DNA of 64,000 bases. Origin: Pseudopedobacter saltans DSM 12145. GTDB taxonomy: Bacteria; Bacteroidota; Bacteroidia; Sphingobacteriales; Sphingobacteriaceae. Under the pieces are notes generated by a model that was not told the DNA's origin, did no database searches, and was given only the letters and a program-made list of their open reading frames with translations. Numbering within the stretch: the first letter of the stretch is position 1; every line of letters begins with the position of its first letter. The translations under genes were made by a program, and so were the position numbers. Shown in pieces: positions 24,339-33,678 of this stretch. The stretch is taken from assembly GCF_000190735.1 (NCBI RefSeq), contig NC_015177.1, positions 372,001 through 436,000 of the forward strand. The letters run 5' to 3'.

Positions 24339-27300
24339 TTGAATTATACAAATATTTTAGCATTGAAAATTATTTCTGAATATTGCCAGCAATCCACTAA
24401 AATCGGAGTAGCGTTTATTGCTTTTCTGTTGGGAAGTGCGTTAAATGTACATGCTCAGAAAGATATTGGGCCAATTTCTGTTTCGGCTAATAATAAGTTG
24501 GTTTATCAACCCGATTCTTTGGGAAACCAAATTCCGGATTTTTCTTATGCAGGTTATAAAGGTGGGAATGAAGCTATTCCTGATGGTGAGGTTAAAATTG
24601 TAGTTCCTGTAAAGTCGGGAGATGCCACAAGAAGAATACAGGCTGCTATAGATTATGTTTCGGGTTTACCTATAAGTAAGGATGGGTTAAGAGGAGTTAT
24701 TCTTTTGCAAGAGGGAACCTATATGGTTTCTGGTTCGCTTAAATTGCATACTTCCGGCGTTGTACTGAGAGGAAGCGGATTTACCGGAAAAGGAACCACA
24801 ATTATCGGAGAAGGTACAACAAGAGAGACTTTAATCAGGGTTTTAGGGAAGAATGATATCAATTTTGCTGAGAAGAGAAACGTTAGTTCTGCTTATGTGC
24901 CTGTTAATGCAAGAGTATTAGAGATTGAAAATGCTTCGAATTATAAAGCGGGAGATAAAATCATTATCACCAGGCCTTCTACTCAAAACTGGATTAACGT
25001 TTTAGGTACTAACCATTTTGGTGGTGGAATTAGTTCTTTAGGCTGGAAACCAGGGCAAAGGGATATTACCTGGGACAGGACAGTAGTATCTGTGAAAGGC
25101 AATAGCATAGAAATTGATGCGCCTATAACTACCGCTTTAGATGGAAAATACGGGCAAGCGACTGTTGAAAAATATGTTTGGAACGGAAGGATTGCGAATA
25201 TAGGTATAGAAAATATTGAATTGAAATCTGCTTTTGATACTGCTAAGCCAAAAGATGAAGATCATCGTTGGATGGCTATTACTATCGAAAATGCAGAGAA
25301 TGTTTGGGTGAGGAGAATCCAGTTTAAGCATTTTGCCGGCTCGGCGGTATATGCTTTAGAAAGTTCCAGAAAGTTAACTGTAGAAGATTGTATTTCTTTA
25401 GAGCCAGTGTCTGAAATTGGCGGACAGAGAAGGTACATTTTCTTCACAAAAGGTCAGCAGACCTTATTCCAGCGTTTATATTCTGAAAAAGGTTATCATG
25501 ATTTTGCAGTAGGATATTTGGCGACAGGACCAAGCGCTTTTGTGCAATGCCAGGCTGTAGAACCATTTAGTTTTAGCGGTACAATTGACAGCTGGGCTTC
25601 GGGGATTTTATTTGATATCATAGATATTGATGGGCAGGCTTTGAGCTATAAAAATCGAGGACAAGATGGGCAGGGTGCGGGCTGGTCGGCGGCGAATAGT
25701 GTATTTTGGCAAAGTACCGCGGCATTAGTAGAATGTTATCAACCGCCAACTGCACAAAACTGGGCTTTTGGTATCTGGGCCCAATTTCAGGGTAATGGCT
25801 ATTGGGAGAAATCTAATGAATATATCAAACCTAGAAGTTTGTATTATGCGCAATTAGCAGACAGAATAGGAAAAGCTGCCAATGAAAGAGCTGTGCTTTT
25901 GCCTGTATTAACTGAGGCCTCAAGCAGTCCCCCGGTACATGTGGCCATGGAATTGTCTAAGCAAGCTTTAAACCCGGCTTTGAAATTAGTTGATTTTATT
26001 GCTGAAGCTAATAGCAGATCTAATTTAAACGGCGCTGCTAAAGGGGCGAAAACTATAGACCAAATTGGTTATAAGGAAACGGTAGCTGTTAAGAAACTTG
26101 CAGATATGCAGGTTGTAAATGGCTGGCTGGTTCGTGGAAATGAAGTTTTAGTTGGAGGGAAATCAGATGTGCCATGGTGGAATGGTAGTGCAAGACCGCA
26201 TGGCGCCGAAAAAGCAAAACCACATATTACCAGATATGTTCCGGGCGAAACAGGTTTAGGCTTAACCGATAACTTAAGCGAAATGACTGATTCTATGGTT
26301 AAAGATCATGTTTTGGCGATAGATCATAATTATGGTCTTTGGTACGACAGAAGAAGAGATGACCACGAGCGTATCAGAAGAATTAATGGCGAAGTTTGGC
26401 CTCCATTTTACGAATTACCTTTCGCAAGAAGCGGACAAGGTTTGGCATATGATGGTTTGTCGAAATATGATTTGACAAAATATAATCAATTCTATTGGGG
26501 GCGCTTAAAACAATACGCTGATTTAGCAGATCAAAAAGGTTTGGTGTTGATACATCAAAACTATTTTCAGCATAATATTATCGAAGCGGGTGCGCATTAC
26601 GCTGATTTTCCATGGAGAACAGCTAACAACATCAACAATGTCGGTTTTCCGGAGCCTGTTCCATATGCGGGAGACAAGCGTATTTTTATGGCTGAACAGT
26701 TTTATGATATCAGCAATCCTGTTCGCAAAGAGTTGCATAGGGCATATATTCGTCAATGTTTAAACAACTTTAAAGATAACTCTGGAGTTATCCAGATGAT
26801 TAGCGCTGAATATACCGGGCCATTGCATTTTGTTCAGTTCTGGATAGATGTTATTAAAGAGTGGAAAGCTGAAACGGGTAAAAATCCAATCATTGCGCTA
26901 AGCACAACCAAAGATGTACAGGATGCGATATTAGCAGATAAAGAAAGAGCAAAAGAAATTCAGGTAATAGATATCAGGTACTGGCACTATCAGGCAGATG
27001 GAACAGCTTACGAGCCTAAAGGGGGGCAAAATTTAGCTCCACGTCAGCATGCCAGATTGATGAAACCAAAGAAAACTTCAATGGAATCGGTGTATAAAGC
27101 GGTTTCTGAATATAGAGCAAAATATCCTGAAAAAGCAGTTTTATATTATGGAGATAATTACCCGGAAATGGCATGGGCTTCTTTTATGGCAGGCGGTTCT
27201 ATGGCTAGTCTTCCGAAAGTAGGTAACAACGATTTCTATAAAGAGGCATCGGAAATGAAAGCTGTAAATATCGATGGTGTTTGGGTATTGAAAGGTGATA

Positions 27301-27494
27301 AGGGCTTAATTATCTATAATGGAAAGTCTTCGGGTGGAAATATCGATGTATCTGATTTTAAAGGGAATTTTGAAGCGAAACAAATCAATCCAAGAAACGG
27401 AGAGATTGTTAAAACCGAGAAGATAAATTTAGGACAGCGCCTTAGCCTGGACAATTATAAAAACGGATCAATTATCTGGATAACTAAAAAATAA
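24339..27494 (+). CDS. Two-domain secreted protein: beta-helix plus C-terminal DUF6298-like region
   Basis: A 1051-residue protein. The signal peptide ends near NVHAQ. Residues about 85-520 look like a pectate-lyase-superfamily beta-helix (RRIQAAIDYVSG, LQEGTYMVSGSLKLHTSGV). From about 640 to the end the sequence changes to an enzyme-like fold, with HNYGLWYDRRRDDHERIRR, LIHQNYFQHNIIEAGAHY and MISAEYTGPLHFVQFW. I believe this is the DUF6298 type, but the assignment rests on memory of the family. No ATG precedes the signal peptide, so a TTG start (24339 or 24363) is likely. It is first in the large gene run; the GH140 gene follows 4 bp later, and the two may act on the same side chain. Confidence 0.7.
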   Translation: MNYTNILALKIISEYCQQSTKIGVAFIAFLLGSALNVHAQKDIGPISVSANNKLVYQPDSLGNQIPDFSYAGYKGGNEAIPDGEVKIVVPVKSGDATRRIQAAIDYVSGLPISKDGLRGVILLQEGTYMVSGSLKLHTSGVVLRGSGFTGKGTTIIGEGTTRETLIRVLGKNDINFAEKRNVSSAYVPVNARVLEIENASNYKAGDKIIITRPSTQNWINVLGTNHFGGGISSLGWKPGQRDITWDRTVVSVKGNSIEIDAPITTALDGKYGQATVEKYVWNGRIANIGIENIELKSAFDTAKPKDEDHRWMAITIENAENVWVRRIQFKHFAGSAVYALESSRKLTVEDCISLEPVSEIGGQRRYIFFTKGQQTLFQRLYSEKGYHDFAVGYLATGPSAFVQCQAVEPFSFSGTIDSWASGILFDIIDIDGQALSYKNRGQDGQGAGWSAANSVFWQSTAALVECYQPPTAQNWAFGIWAQFQGNGYWEKSNEYIKPRSLYYAQLADRIGKAANERAVLLPVLTEASSSPPVHVAMELSKQALNPALKLVDFIAEANSRSNLNGAAKGAKTIDQIGYKETVAVKKLADMQVVNGWLVRGNEVLVGGKSDVPWWNGSARPHGAEKAKPHITRYVPGETGLGLTDNLSEMTDSMVKDHVLAIDHNYGLWYDRRRDDHERIRRINGEVWPPFYELPFARSGQGLAYDGLSKYDLTKYNQFYWGRLKQYADLADQKGLVLIHQNYFQHNIIEAGAHYADFPWRTANNINNVGFPEPVPYAGDKRIFMAEQFYDISNPVRKELHRAYIRQCLNNFKDNSGVIQMISAEYTGPLHFVQFWIDVIKEWKAETGKNPIIALSTTKDVQDAILADKERAKEIQVIDIRYWHYQADGTAYEPKGGQNLAPRQHARLMKPKKTSMESVYKAVSEYRAKYPEKAVLYYGDNYPEMAWASFMAGGSMASLPKVGNNDFYKEASEMKAVNIDGVWVLKGDKGLIIYNGKSSGGNIDVSDFKGNFEAKQINPRNGEIVKTEKINLGQRLSLDNYKNGSIIWITKK

Positions 27495-27498
27495 GATC

Positions 27499-28899
27499 AT
27501 GTCTATTAGCAAGAAACTTTTACCATTTGCAATTGCCGGAGCACTTTTTTCGTGTACTGCTCAGAAAAAAGCAGAACATATGCCGCTACTGAAAATATCT
27601 AAAAACAACAGATATTTTATGACTGAAGATGGAAAGCCATTCTTCTGGTTGGGAGATACAGGTTGGTTATTGTTTAACAAACTGGACAGAGCGGAAGCTG
27701 AAAATTATTTAGAAGACAGAAAGCAAAAGGGGTTCAATGTAGTGCAGGCTATGGTTTTGCATACTGTTCCATCCGTAAATATTTACGGAGATTCTTCTAT
27801 AGTTAACAAAGATATTTCAAAACCTTTGGTTACCGAAGGTAATAATCCGGATAATGCAGAAGAGTATGATTACTGGGATCATATTGATTTTATTATAGAT
27901 AAAGCTGCCGAAAAAGGAATTTACATGGCTTTGGTTCCAGTTTGGGGATCGCCGGTTAAAGACGGAAAAGTTACGGCAGAGCAAGCAGAAAAATACGCGT
28001 CTTTTCTTGCTGAAAGATGGAAGGACAGACCTAATATCATCTGGTTAAATGGTGGCGATATCAAAGGTTCTGACAAAATAGAAGTTTGGGAAGCAATTGG
28101 TAAGACTATCAAGTCTATTGATAGCAAACATTTAATGACCTACCATCCTAGAGGAAGAACGGCTTCTTCGGATTGGTTCCATAATGAATCGTGGTTGGAT
28201 TTCAATATGGTGCAATCCGGACATAGAAGATACGATCAGGATACTTCTAAAAATGAAGTTAAACACTATGGTGAAGATAACTGGAAGTTTATGGAGGTGG
28301 ATTGGAATTTAAAGCCAGCAAAACCAACCATAGACGGGGAACCATCTTATGAAGGTATTCCACAGGGTTTACATAATATAGAGGAACCTCGCTGGAAAGA
28401 TGCAGATGTAAGAAGATATGGTTATTGGTCTGTTTTTGCAGGAGCTTTCGGATATACTTACGGGCAGAACTCGGTAATGCAGATGCATTCTAAAAAAGAC
28501 AGTACTTCTGCATACGGATCCACAGAAACCTGGGATTCGGCTATCAACGCACCGGGCGCATCGCAGATGAAATATCTAAAAGATCTGATGCTGTCCAAAG
28601 CGAATTATTTTGAGAGGATTCCGGACCAGACTTTAATTGCTGAAAATGGCGAAAAGTATAACCGTTTATTGGCAACAAGAACTGATGATTACGCATTTAT
28701 CTACAATTACAATGGTAGGGAAATGAAAATCAATATGGGTAAAATCAAAGGTGATCAAGTGAAAGCTTCATGGTTTAATCCGAGAAATGGAGAAAAAAAG
28801 GTTATTGGAGAGTTTGAGAACAAAGGTGTTCAGACTTTCACACCTGAAGGTGGACAAAAGGACGGTAACGATTGGGTGCTGATATTAGAGAGCATATAA
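27499..28899 (+). CDS. GH140 (DUF4038) glycosidase, apiosidase family, lipoprotein
   Basis: A 466-residue protein with lipobox LFSCTAQ. The DUF4038/GH140 barrel shows FFWLGDTGWLLFNKLDR, KGFNVVQAMVLHT, RPNIIWLNGGDIKGSD and EPSYEGIP, and the C-terminus (SWFNPRNGEKKVIGEF) is the usual collagen-binding-like cap. The characterised GH140 member BT1012 of Bacteroides thetaiotaomicron removes side chains of rhamnogalacturonan-II at apiose. This gene is therefore a good marker for RG-II use. It is the second gene of the run. Confidence 0.8.
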   Translation: MSISKKLLPFAIAGALFSCTAQKKAEHMPLLKISKNNRYFMTEDGKPFFWLGDTGWLLFNKLDRAEAENYLEDRKQKGFNVVQAMVLHTVPSVNIYGDSSIVNKDISKPLVTEGNNPDNAEEYDYWDHIDFIIDKAAEKGIYMALVPVWGSPVKDGKVTAEQAEKYASFLAERWKDRPNIIWLNGGDIKGSDKIEVWEAIGKTIKSIDSKHLMTYHPRGRTASSDWFHNESWLDFNMVQSGHRRYDQDTSKNEVKHYGEDNWKFMEVDWNLKPAKPTIDGEPSYEGIPQGLHNIEEPRWKDADVRRYGYWSVFAGAFGYTYGQNSVMQMHSKKDSTSAYGSTETWDSAINAPGASQMKYLKDLMLSKANYFERIPDQTLIAENGEKYNRLLATRTDDYAFIYNYNGREMKINMGKIKGDQVKASWFNPRNGEKKVIGEFENKGVQTFTPEGGQKDGNDWVLILESI

Positions 28900-29129
28900 T
28901 AAGGGCAAAAGGCTGAAAGCTAAAAGCATGGGTCTATAGCAGGTGTGGTTAATAGGGCATAACCTAAAGAATTGGATAATAAAATGATAAAAAGACATAT
29001 AAATAGATTAGTTCAGCTAAGCAGAAATATAAAGGCAGAAAAGTTTGTATATACTGTCCTAAGTCTATTTGGTGCCTTCACTAAAGAGCTACTATCCAAA
29101 ATGGGAGAGAGGCGAAAAATCAAAACAGC

Positions 29130-29213
29130 GTCATTTCGACCGACTGGAAGGAGTGGAGAAATCCCTTTCCGAAGCACTTTTGAAGGAGATCCCTCGGCTT
29201 CGCTCGGGATGAC
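29130..29213. repeat. REP-like repeat (GTCATTTCGAC...GGGATGAC) providing a start codon
   Basis: The element starts GTCATTTCGACCGACTGGA and ends with the hairpin ATCCCTCGGCTTCGCTCGGGAT followed by GAC. This resembles a dispersed repeat that I know from Bacteroidota intergenic regions. Its terminal GGGATGAC contributes the ATG at 29209, which is the best start for the GH43-like gene. Confidence 0.65.
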
Positions 29214-30147
29214 GAGAACCTTTTTCGACATTCTTTCCAAGGCTGGACTTTTACTCTTGTTATTATTCCTCTTCACTTCATGCCAGAGAGATGTTTATAT
29301 GTTTACATCTTTTCACGAACCCGCAAATGAAGGCTTAAGATATTTGTATAGTAAGGATGGGTACCACTGGAATTCGGTGAACGGAATTTATCTGAAACCG
29401 GAGTTGGGAACTCAAAAAATTATGCGTGACCCATCTATGCTGAGAGATAAACATGGTGTTTATCATTTGGTTTGGACCATTGGCTGGAAAGGCAATGAGG
29501 GGGTAGGTTATGCGAGTTCCAAAGATTTGATTCATTGGGAAAATAAAAAGATTGTTCCGGTGATGGAACACGAAGCGAAAACGGTAAATGTTTGGGCTCC
29601 CGAATTGTTTTATGATGATGTTGAAGACAGGTTTATCATTATCTGGGCGTCTACTATTCCTTACCGATTTGCGAAAGGTGTAGAGGCCGAAGACAATAAT
29701 CACAGGATGTACTATACAACAACCAAAGACTTCGAAACTTTTACGCCAACTAAATTATTCAGTGATCCTGGTTTCAGTATCATTGATGCTGTTATTGTGA
29801 AAAAAGCTCAAAAGGATTATGTTTTGGTACTGAAAGACAATACCAGGCCAAACCGTAACCTTAAGGTCGCTTTTGCTGACAATCCGCTGGGACCATTTCA
29901 AAATGTGTCACAACCATTCTCTGCTTATTTAACGGAAGGTCCGAGTGTGGTAAAAGTAAAAGATGAGTGGTTGATTTATTTTGATTCTTACGGAAGCAAA
30001 AGTTACGAAGCTGTAGCTACCAAAGATTTCAAAACTTTCGAAAAGATAAACGACAGGATTTCTGTTCCAGAAGGACATAAACACGGAACTATTTTTAAAG
30101 CGTCAAAAAAGGATTTAAGGAATTTGTTAAAGCAAGAAATAAAGTAG
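29209..30147 (+). CDS. GH43-like five-bladed propeller glycosidase, lipoprotein
   Basis: About 312 residues from the ATG at 29209, which gives a good lipoprotein signal (FFDILSKAGLLLLLLFLF, then TSCQ). The open frame extends back to 28972, but the earlier part translates a REP-like repeat. GH43 landmarks are the catalytic Asp in MRDPSML (near 73), the Asp-side motif WAPELFYDD (near 129) and the likely acid Glu in TEGPSVV (near 243). It probably removes arabinose-type or similar side groups. The REP repeats on both sides may affect its expression inside the gene run. Confidence 0.75.
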   Translation: MTRTFFDILSKAGLLLLLLFLFTSCQRDVYMFTSFHEPANEGLRYLYSKDGYHWNSVNGIYLKPELGTQKIMRDPSMLRDKHGVYHLVWTIGWKGNEGVGYASSKDLIHWENKKIVPVMEHEAKTVNVWAPELFYDDVEDRFIIIWASTIPYRFAKGVEAEDNNHRMYYTTTKDFETFTPTKLFSDPGFSIIDAVIVKKAQKDYVLVLKDNTRPNRNLKVAFADNPLGPFQNVSQPFSAYLTEGPSVVKVKDEWLIYFDSYGSKSYEAVATKDFKTFEKINDRISVPEGHKHGTIFKASKKDLRNLLKQEIK

Positions 30148-30354
30148 AGGGAGATTGCCTGACTGCCGTCGAGGCAGGCTTCGCAGGCTCGCAATGAACG
30201 AAAACAGAAGCGCCATTGCGAGGAGGAACGACGAAGTAATCTTAAAAGGATTTAAAGAATTACTAAAGCAGGAATAAAGTAGAGAGATTGCTTCGCAGGC
30301 TCGCAATGACTAAAACAGAAGCGTCATTGCGAGGAGGGACGACGAAGCAATCTG
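30148..30354. repeat. Two REP-like repeats with a tandem duplication of the preceding gene's 3' end
   Basis: The two copies are at about 30151-30243 and 30286-30352. Each folds back (AGATTGCTTCGCAGGCTCGC with GCGAGGAGGGACGACGAAGC). Before copy 2 the sequence GGATTTAAAGAATTACTAAAG (shown in part at 30248) repeats the end of the GH43-like coding sequence at 30111. The duplicated unit is about 137 bp and includes a decayed copy of the last codons and stop. Copy 1 carries an extra insert of about 21 bp. Confidence 0.75.
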
Positions 30355-30402
30355 ATGATAAGATTAAAAAAAGCTTCAATACGAAGCCTTAAGAAATAAT
30401 AT

Positions 30403-32232
30403 ATGAAGATCAAATCAATATTATTAAGCGTATCGGTAATCGCGTTTATGCAAAAGGCAATAGCGCAGGATACCATTAAATATGTAGGGAAAACATTGTC
30501 TAATGTAGATTATCATCACGGACAATTAACACCTGCAGTTGGTACGCATAATATTCAAACTTTCAGAGCAAACAGAGAGTTTCCGGAGTTGGCAGGTGGA
30601 CAGGGATTTACTTATAATCACCAGCCATTTTTAGCTTATTGGAATAACACTTACTATTTGCAATATTTAAGTAATCCGGTTGGGGAACATATTGCAGAAG
30701 GGAAAACCTTTTTGCAAACTTCTAAAGACGGCTACAATTGGTCTACTTCTATAGAGCTTTTTCCTCCTTATTTGGTTCCTGAAGGTTTTACCAAACCAGG
30801 TCGTACGGATAAAGCAGGCAAAGATTTGTATGCGATTATGCATCAGAGAATGGGATTCTATACCGCAAAAAACGGGAAATTGTTGACGAGTGGATATTAT
30901 GGAGTGGCTTTAGATGCGAAAGATGATCCGAATGATGGAAATGGATTGGGCCGTGTAGTTAGGGAAATAAAAAAAGACGGGACTTTTGGTCCTATTTATT
31001 TTATCCGTTTTAATTCGTCTTTTAACGAGAAAATGGCGAAATATCCATTCTACACCAAGAGCAAAGACAAAGCTTTTGTACAAGCTTGTAACGAGTTGAT
31101 GGCTCAGCCTTTAATGATGCAACAATGGGTAGAAGAAGCAGATAGAAACGATCCATTAGTGCCATTCAAACGTCCGGTGAAAGCATTTTCTTATTATCAC
31201 CTGAATGATGGAAGAGTAGTTGGTTTATGGAAACATGCATTGACTTCTATAAGTAAAGATAATGGCAAAACCTGGGAGTATAATCCTTTAAGAGCTCCGG
31301 GATTTGTAAACAGCAATGCTAAAATATGGGGACAAAAAACTTCGGATGGCCGTTTTGCTACGGTTTACAATCCATCTGAATTCAGATGGCCATTAGCAGT
31401 TTCCACCAGTAACGATGGTTTAACTTATACAGACTTATTGTTGGTGAACGGCGAAATTTCAACGATGAGGTATGGAGGAAACTATAAATCCTACGGTCCG
31501 CAATACGTTCGCGGTATCCTGGAAGGAAATGGTGTTGTTCCGGATAAAAACATGTGGCTTACTTACAGCATGAACAAAGAGGATATGTGGGTGGCTAAAG
31601 TTCCGGTTCCGGTAAAGTCAACTGTAAGCGGAGTGGTTAATGATGATTTTGCACAAAACCCGAATCAGGCTTATAACAGCTGGAATATTTACAGTCCTTT
31701 ATGGGCAAGTGCAAAGGTAGAAGGAAATGCTTTGGTTTTGCGAGACAAAGATCCTTACGACTATGCCAAAGCGGACAGGGTAATTGAAGCTTCTAAAAAA
31801 GCAAAAATTGAGTTTACCGTTACACCTCAGCAAAATGATAATGGTTCTTTGCAAATAGAGTTTGTAAATGATATGGGGCTGGCTGCATCAAGAATCATTT
31901 TTGATAATGATGGTATAATTAAGAATAAGGCAGGTTACAGGAATGCTTCTTTATCGAAATACGAAGCGGGACAGACTTACCATTTCGTGTTTACCGTAGA
32001 TGTTACTACACGTTCTTATCAGGTTGCTATCAACGGGGCAGATAAAGGGACGAAATTGTTCTTTCAGCCAGTGAGTAATATCAGCAAAGTTTCTTTCAGA
32101 ACCGGAGACGTGAGAAGATTTCCGGATGCAGATACGCCAACGGATCAGGACTTTGATGTGAAAAATCCTGGTGTGGCAGTAAAAGAAGCTGTATATCGTA
32201 TTTCTTCACTAAAAGCAGAGAGATTGAAATAG
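30403..32232 (+). CDS. Sialidase/BNR-like propeller protein with C-terminal sandwich domain
   Basis: A 609-residue secreted protein with a signal peptide ending at AIAQ. Residues about 45-400 look like a BNR/sialidase-type beta-propeller (TSKDGYNWS, SISKDNGKTWEY, STSNDGLTY). A C-terminal jelly-roll-like domain spans about 410-600 (WNIYSPLWASAKVEGNALVL). A true sialidase is unlikely because no sialic acid catabolic genes are nearby. A glycosidase or lyase for another acidic sugar of pectin is more plausible. I do not recognise the family with certainty. The next gene starts 1 bp after its stop. Confidence 0.6.
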   Translation: MKIKSILLSVSVIAFMQKAIAQDTIKYVGKTLSNVDYHHGQLTPAVGTHNIQTFRANREFPELAGGQGFTYNHQPFLAYWNNTYYLQYLSNPVGEHIAEGKTFLQTSKDGYNWSTSIELFPPYLVPEGFTKPGRTDKAGKDLYAIMHQRMGFYTAKNGKLLTSGYYGVALDAKDDPNDGNGLGRVVREIKKDGTFGPIYFIRFNSSFNEKMAKYPFYTKSKDKAFVQACNELMAQPLMMQQWVEEADRNDPLVPFKRPVKAFSYYHLNDGRVVGLWKHALTSISKDNGKTWEYNPLRAPGFVNSNAKIWGQKTSDGRFATVYNPSEFRWPLAVSTSNDGLTYTDLLLVNGEISTMRYGGNYKSYGPQYVRGILEGNGVVPDKNMWLTYSMNKEDMWVAKVPVPVKSTVSGVVNDDFAQNPNQAYNSWNIYSPLWASAKVEGNALVLRDKDPYDYAKADRVIEASKKAKIEFTVTPQQNDNGSLQIEFVNDMGLAASRIIFDNDGIIKNKAGYRNASLSKYEAGQTYHFVFTVDVTTRSYQVAINGADKGTKLFFQPVSNISKVSFRTGDVRRFPDADTPTDQDFDVKNPGVAVKEAVYRISSLKAERLK

Positions 32233-33666
32233 ATGAAGCGCTTCATTACATATCTAACTATAATAGGAGCAAGCTTTTCCGCAAAAGCAGATGTTGTGCT
32301 GCCGAATATTTTTGCCAATCACATGGTTTTGCAAAGAAACCAGCCTGTGGCAATTTTCGGTTCTGCCAATGCGGGCGAACAGGTTACGGTAGAATTTCAA
32401 AATCAGCGTAAGCAAACCAAAGCAGACGAAAAAGGTAATTGGAAAGTTGAGCTGAAAGCTATGAAAGCTAATGCTATCGGGCAAACGCTTACTATCAGGG
32501 CTAATAATGTAATAGAATTAAAAGACGTATTAATAGGTGAAGTTTGGTTGTGCTCGGGGCAGTCGAACATGGAATACCAAATGCGTAAAATAGAAAAGGA
32601 AAAAGCTCCCTTGAAAGGGAATTATTTTCCTAAGAATGCAATTGCAGAGGCTACTAATCCTAATATCAGGGTGTTTCTGGTAAGGAGAAAATTCTTGTCT
32701 AAACCAGACGGAAAATACGAAGGTTGGGCTGTTGCTAAGGATTCTGCATTACGCCAATTTTCTGCTCCGGCATATTTCTTTGCCAAGAACCTGCAGCAAG
32801 AGTTAGGCGTTCCTGTCGGCGTTATTTCTTCGGCTGTTAGTGGTAGTAGAATAGAACCCTGGTTTTCAGAAGTATACTGGGATAAATCATCTTATTTAAA
32901 AGACAAAAAGAAAGAAGGAGACCCGGGTAAGTTTTATCATTTGATGATAGAACCTCTGGCGCCATATACTATAAAAGGTTTTATCTGGTATCAGGGTGAA
33001 ACCAATGTATTTTTGAAAGAGACTATCAGCTACAGCTATAAAATGAAAGCGCTGATAGAGAATTGGAGAAACAGCTGGGGTAATCCTAAAATGCCGTTTT
33101 ATTTTACAGAAATAGCGCCTTTTCATTATTCTCTGGATGAAAAAGGACAGGTAAGAATGTCAAGAACTATTTTGCCCGAATTTAGGGAGGCACAGGATCT
33201 TGTTTTGCAATTACCTTATACTGCAAGGATTATAACCACTGATTTGGTGGATAATGTGAATGATATTCATCCTAATTATAAGTGGGAAATAGGAAGAAGA
33301 CATACATTGAAAGCCTTGAAATATGCTTATGGCAAAAACATAGTTGCCGATGGACCGGAAATGGCATCGGTTGAATATGCGGGCAATAAAGCTGTAGTGA
33401 AGTTTAAGTATGCAACAGGTTTAAAAAGTATAGACGGAAAACCTCTGGATGCATTTGAAGTTGCAGGAAGCGACCTTACTTTTTATCCGGCTACGGCTAC
33501 AATAGAAAATAATACGGTTGTACTTAAAAGCGATAAGGTACAGCAAATCCAACAGGTTAGGTTTGCCTGGGATGAAGCAGCACAACCTAATCTTTTTAAC
33601 GCAGGAGGTCTACCAGCGGCACCTTTTAGAACGAATAATCCATTAGACCATATTAAACTGAAATAG
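32233..33666 (+). CDS. SGNH-family carbohydrate esterase (sialate O-acetylesterase-like)
   Basis: A 477-residue secreted esterase. It has a signal peptide (SFSAKA), the SGNH block I motif GEVWLCSGQSNMEYQM with nucleophile Ser, a WYQGETN block, and the Asp-His pair in DIHPNYKWEIG. These place it in the DUF303/sialate O-acetylesterase-like group. In this setting it probably removes acetyl groups from pectin or RG-II. It is tightly packed in the run, starting 1 bp after the upstream stop and 12 bp before the GH2 gene. Confidence 0.82.
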   Translation: MKRFITYLTIIGASFSAKADVVLPNIFANHMVLQRNQPVAIFGSANAGEQVTVEFQNQRKQTKADEKGNWKVELKAMKANAIGQTLTIRANNVIELKDVLIGEVWLCSGQSNMEYQMRKIEKEKAPLKGNYFPKNAIAEATNPNIRVFLVRRKFLSKPDGKYEGWAVAKDSALRQFSAPAYFFAKNLQQELGVPVGVISSAVSGSRIEPWFSEVYWDKSSYLKDKKKEGDPGKFYHLMIEPLAPYTIKGFIWYQGETNVFLKETISYSYKMKALIENWRNSWGNPKMPFYFTEIAPFHYSLDEKGQVRMSRTILPEFREAQDLVLQLPYTARIITTDLVDNVNDIHPNYKWEIGRRHTLKALKYAYGKNIVADGPEMASVEYAGNKAVVKFKYATGLKSIDGKPLDAFEVAGSDLTFYPATATIENNTVVLKSDKVQQIQQVRFAWDEAAQPNLFNAGGLPAAPFRTNNPLDHIKLK

Positions 33667-33678
33667 CCTTTAGATATC

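Noticed and set aside
28972-29208. Upstream part of the open frame of the GH43-like gene, giving a 391-residue product.
   Set aside because: It translates a REP-like repeat and would bury the lipoprotein signal about 80 residues inside the protein.
30403-32232. Calling this protein a true GH33 sialidase.
   Set aside because: The propeller resemblance is general, the arginine triad could not be placed, and no sialic acid catabolic genes are nearby.
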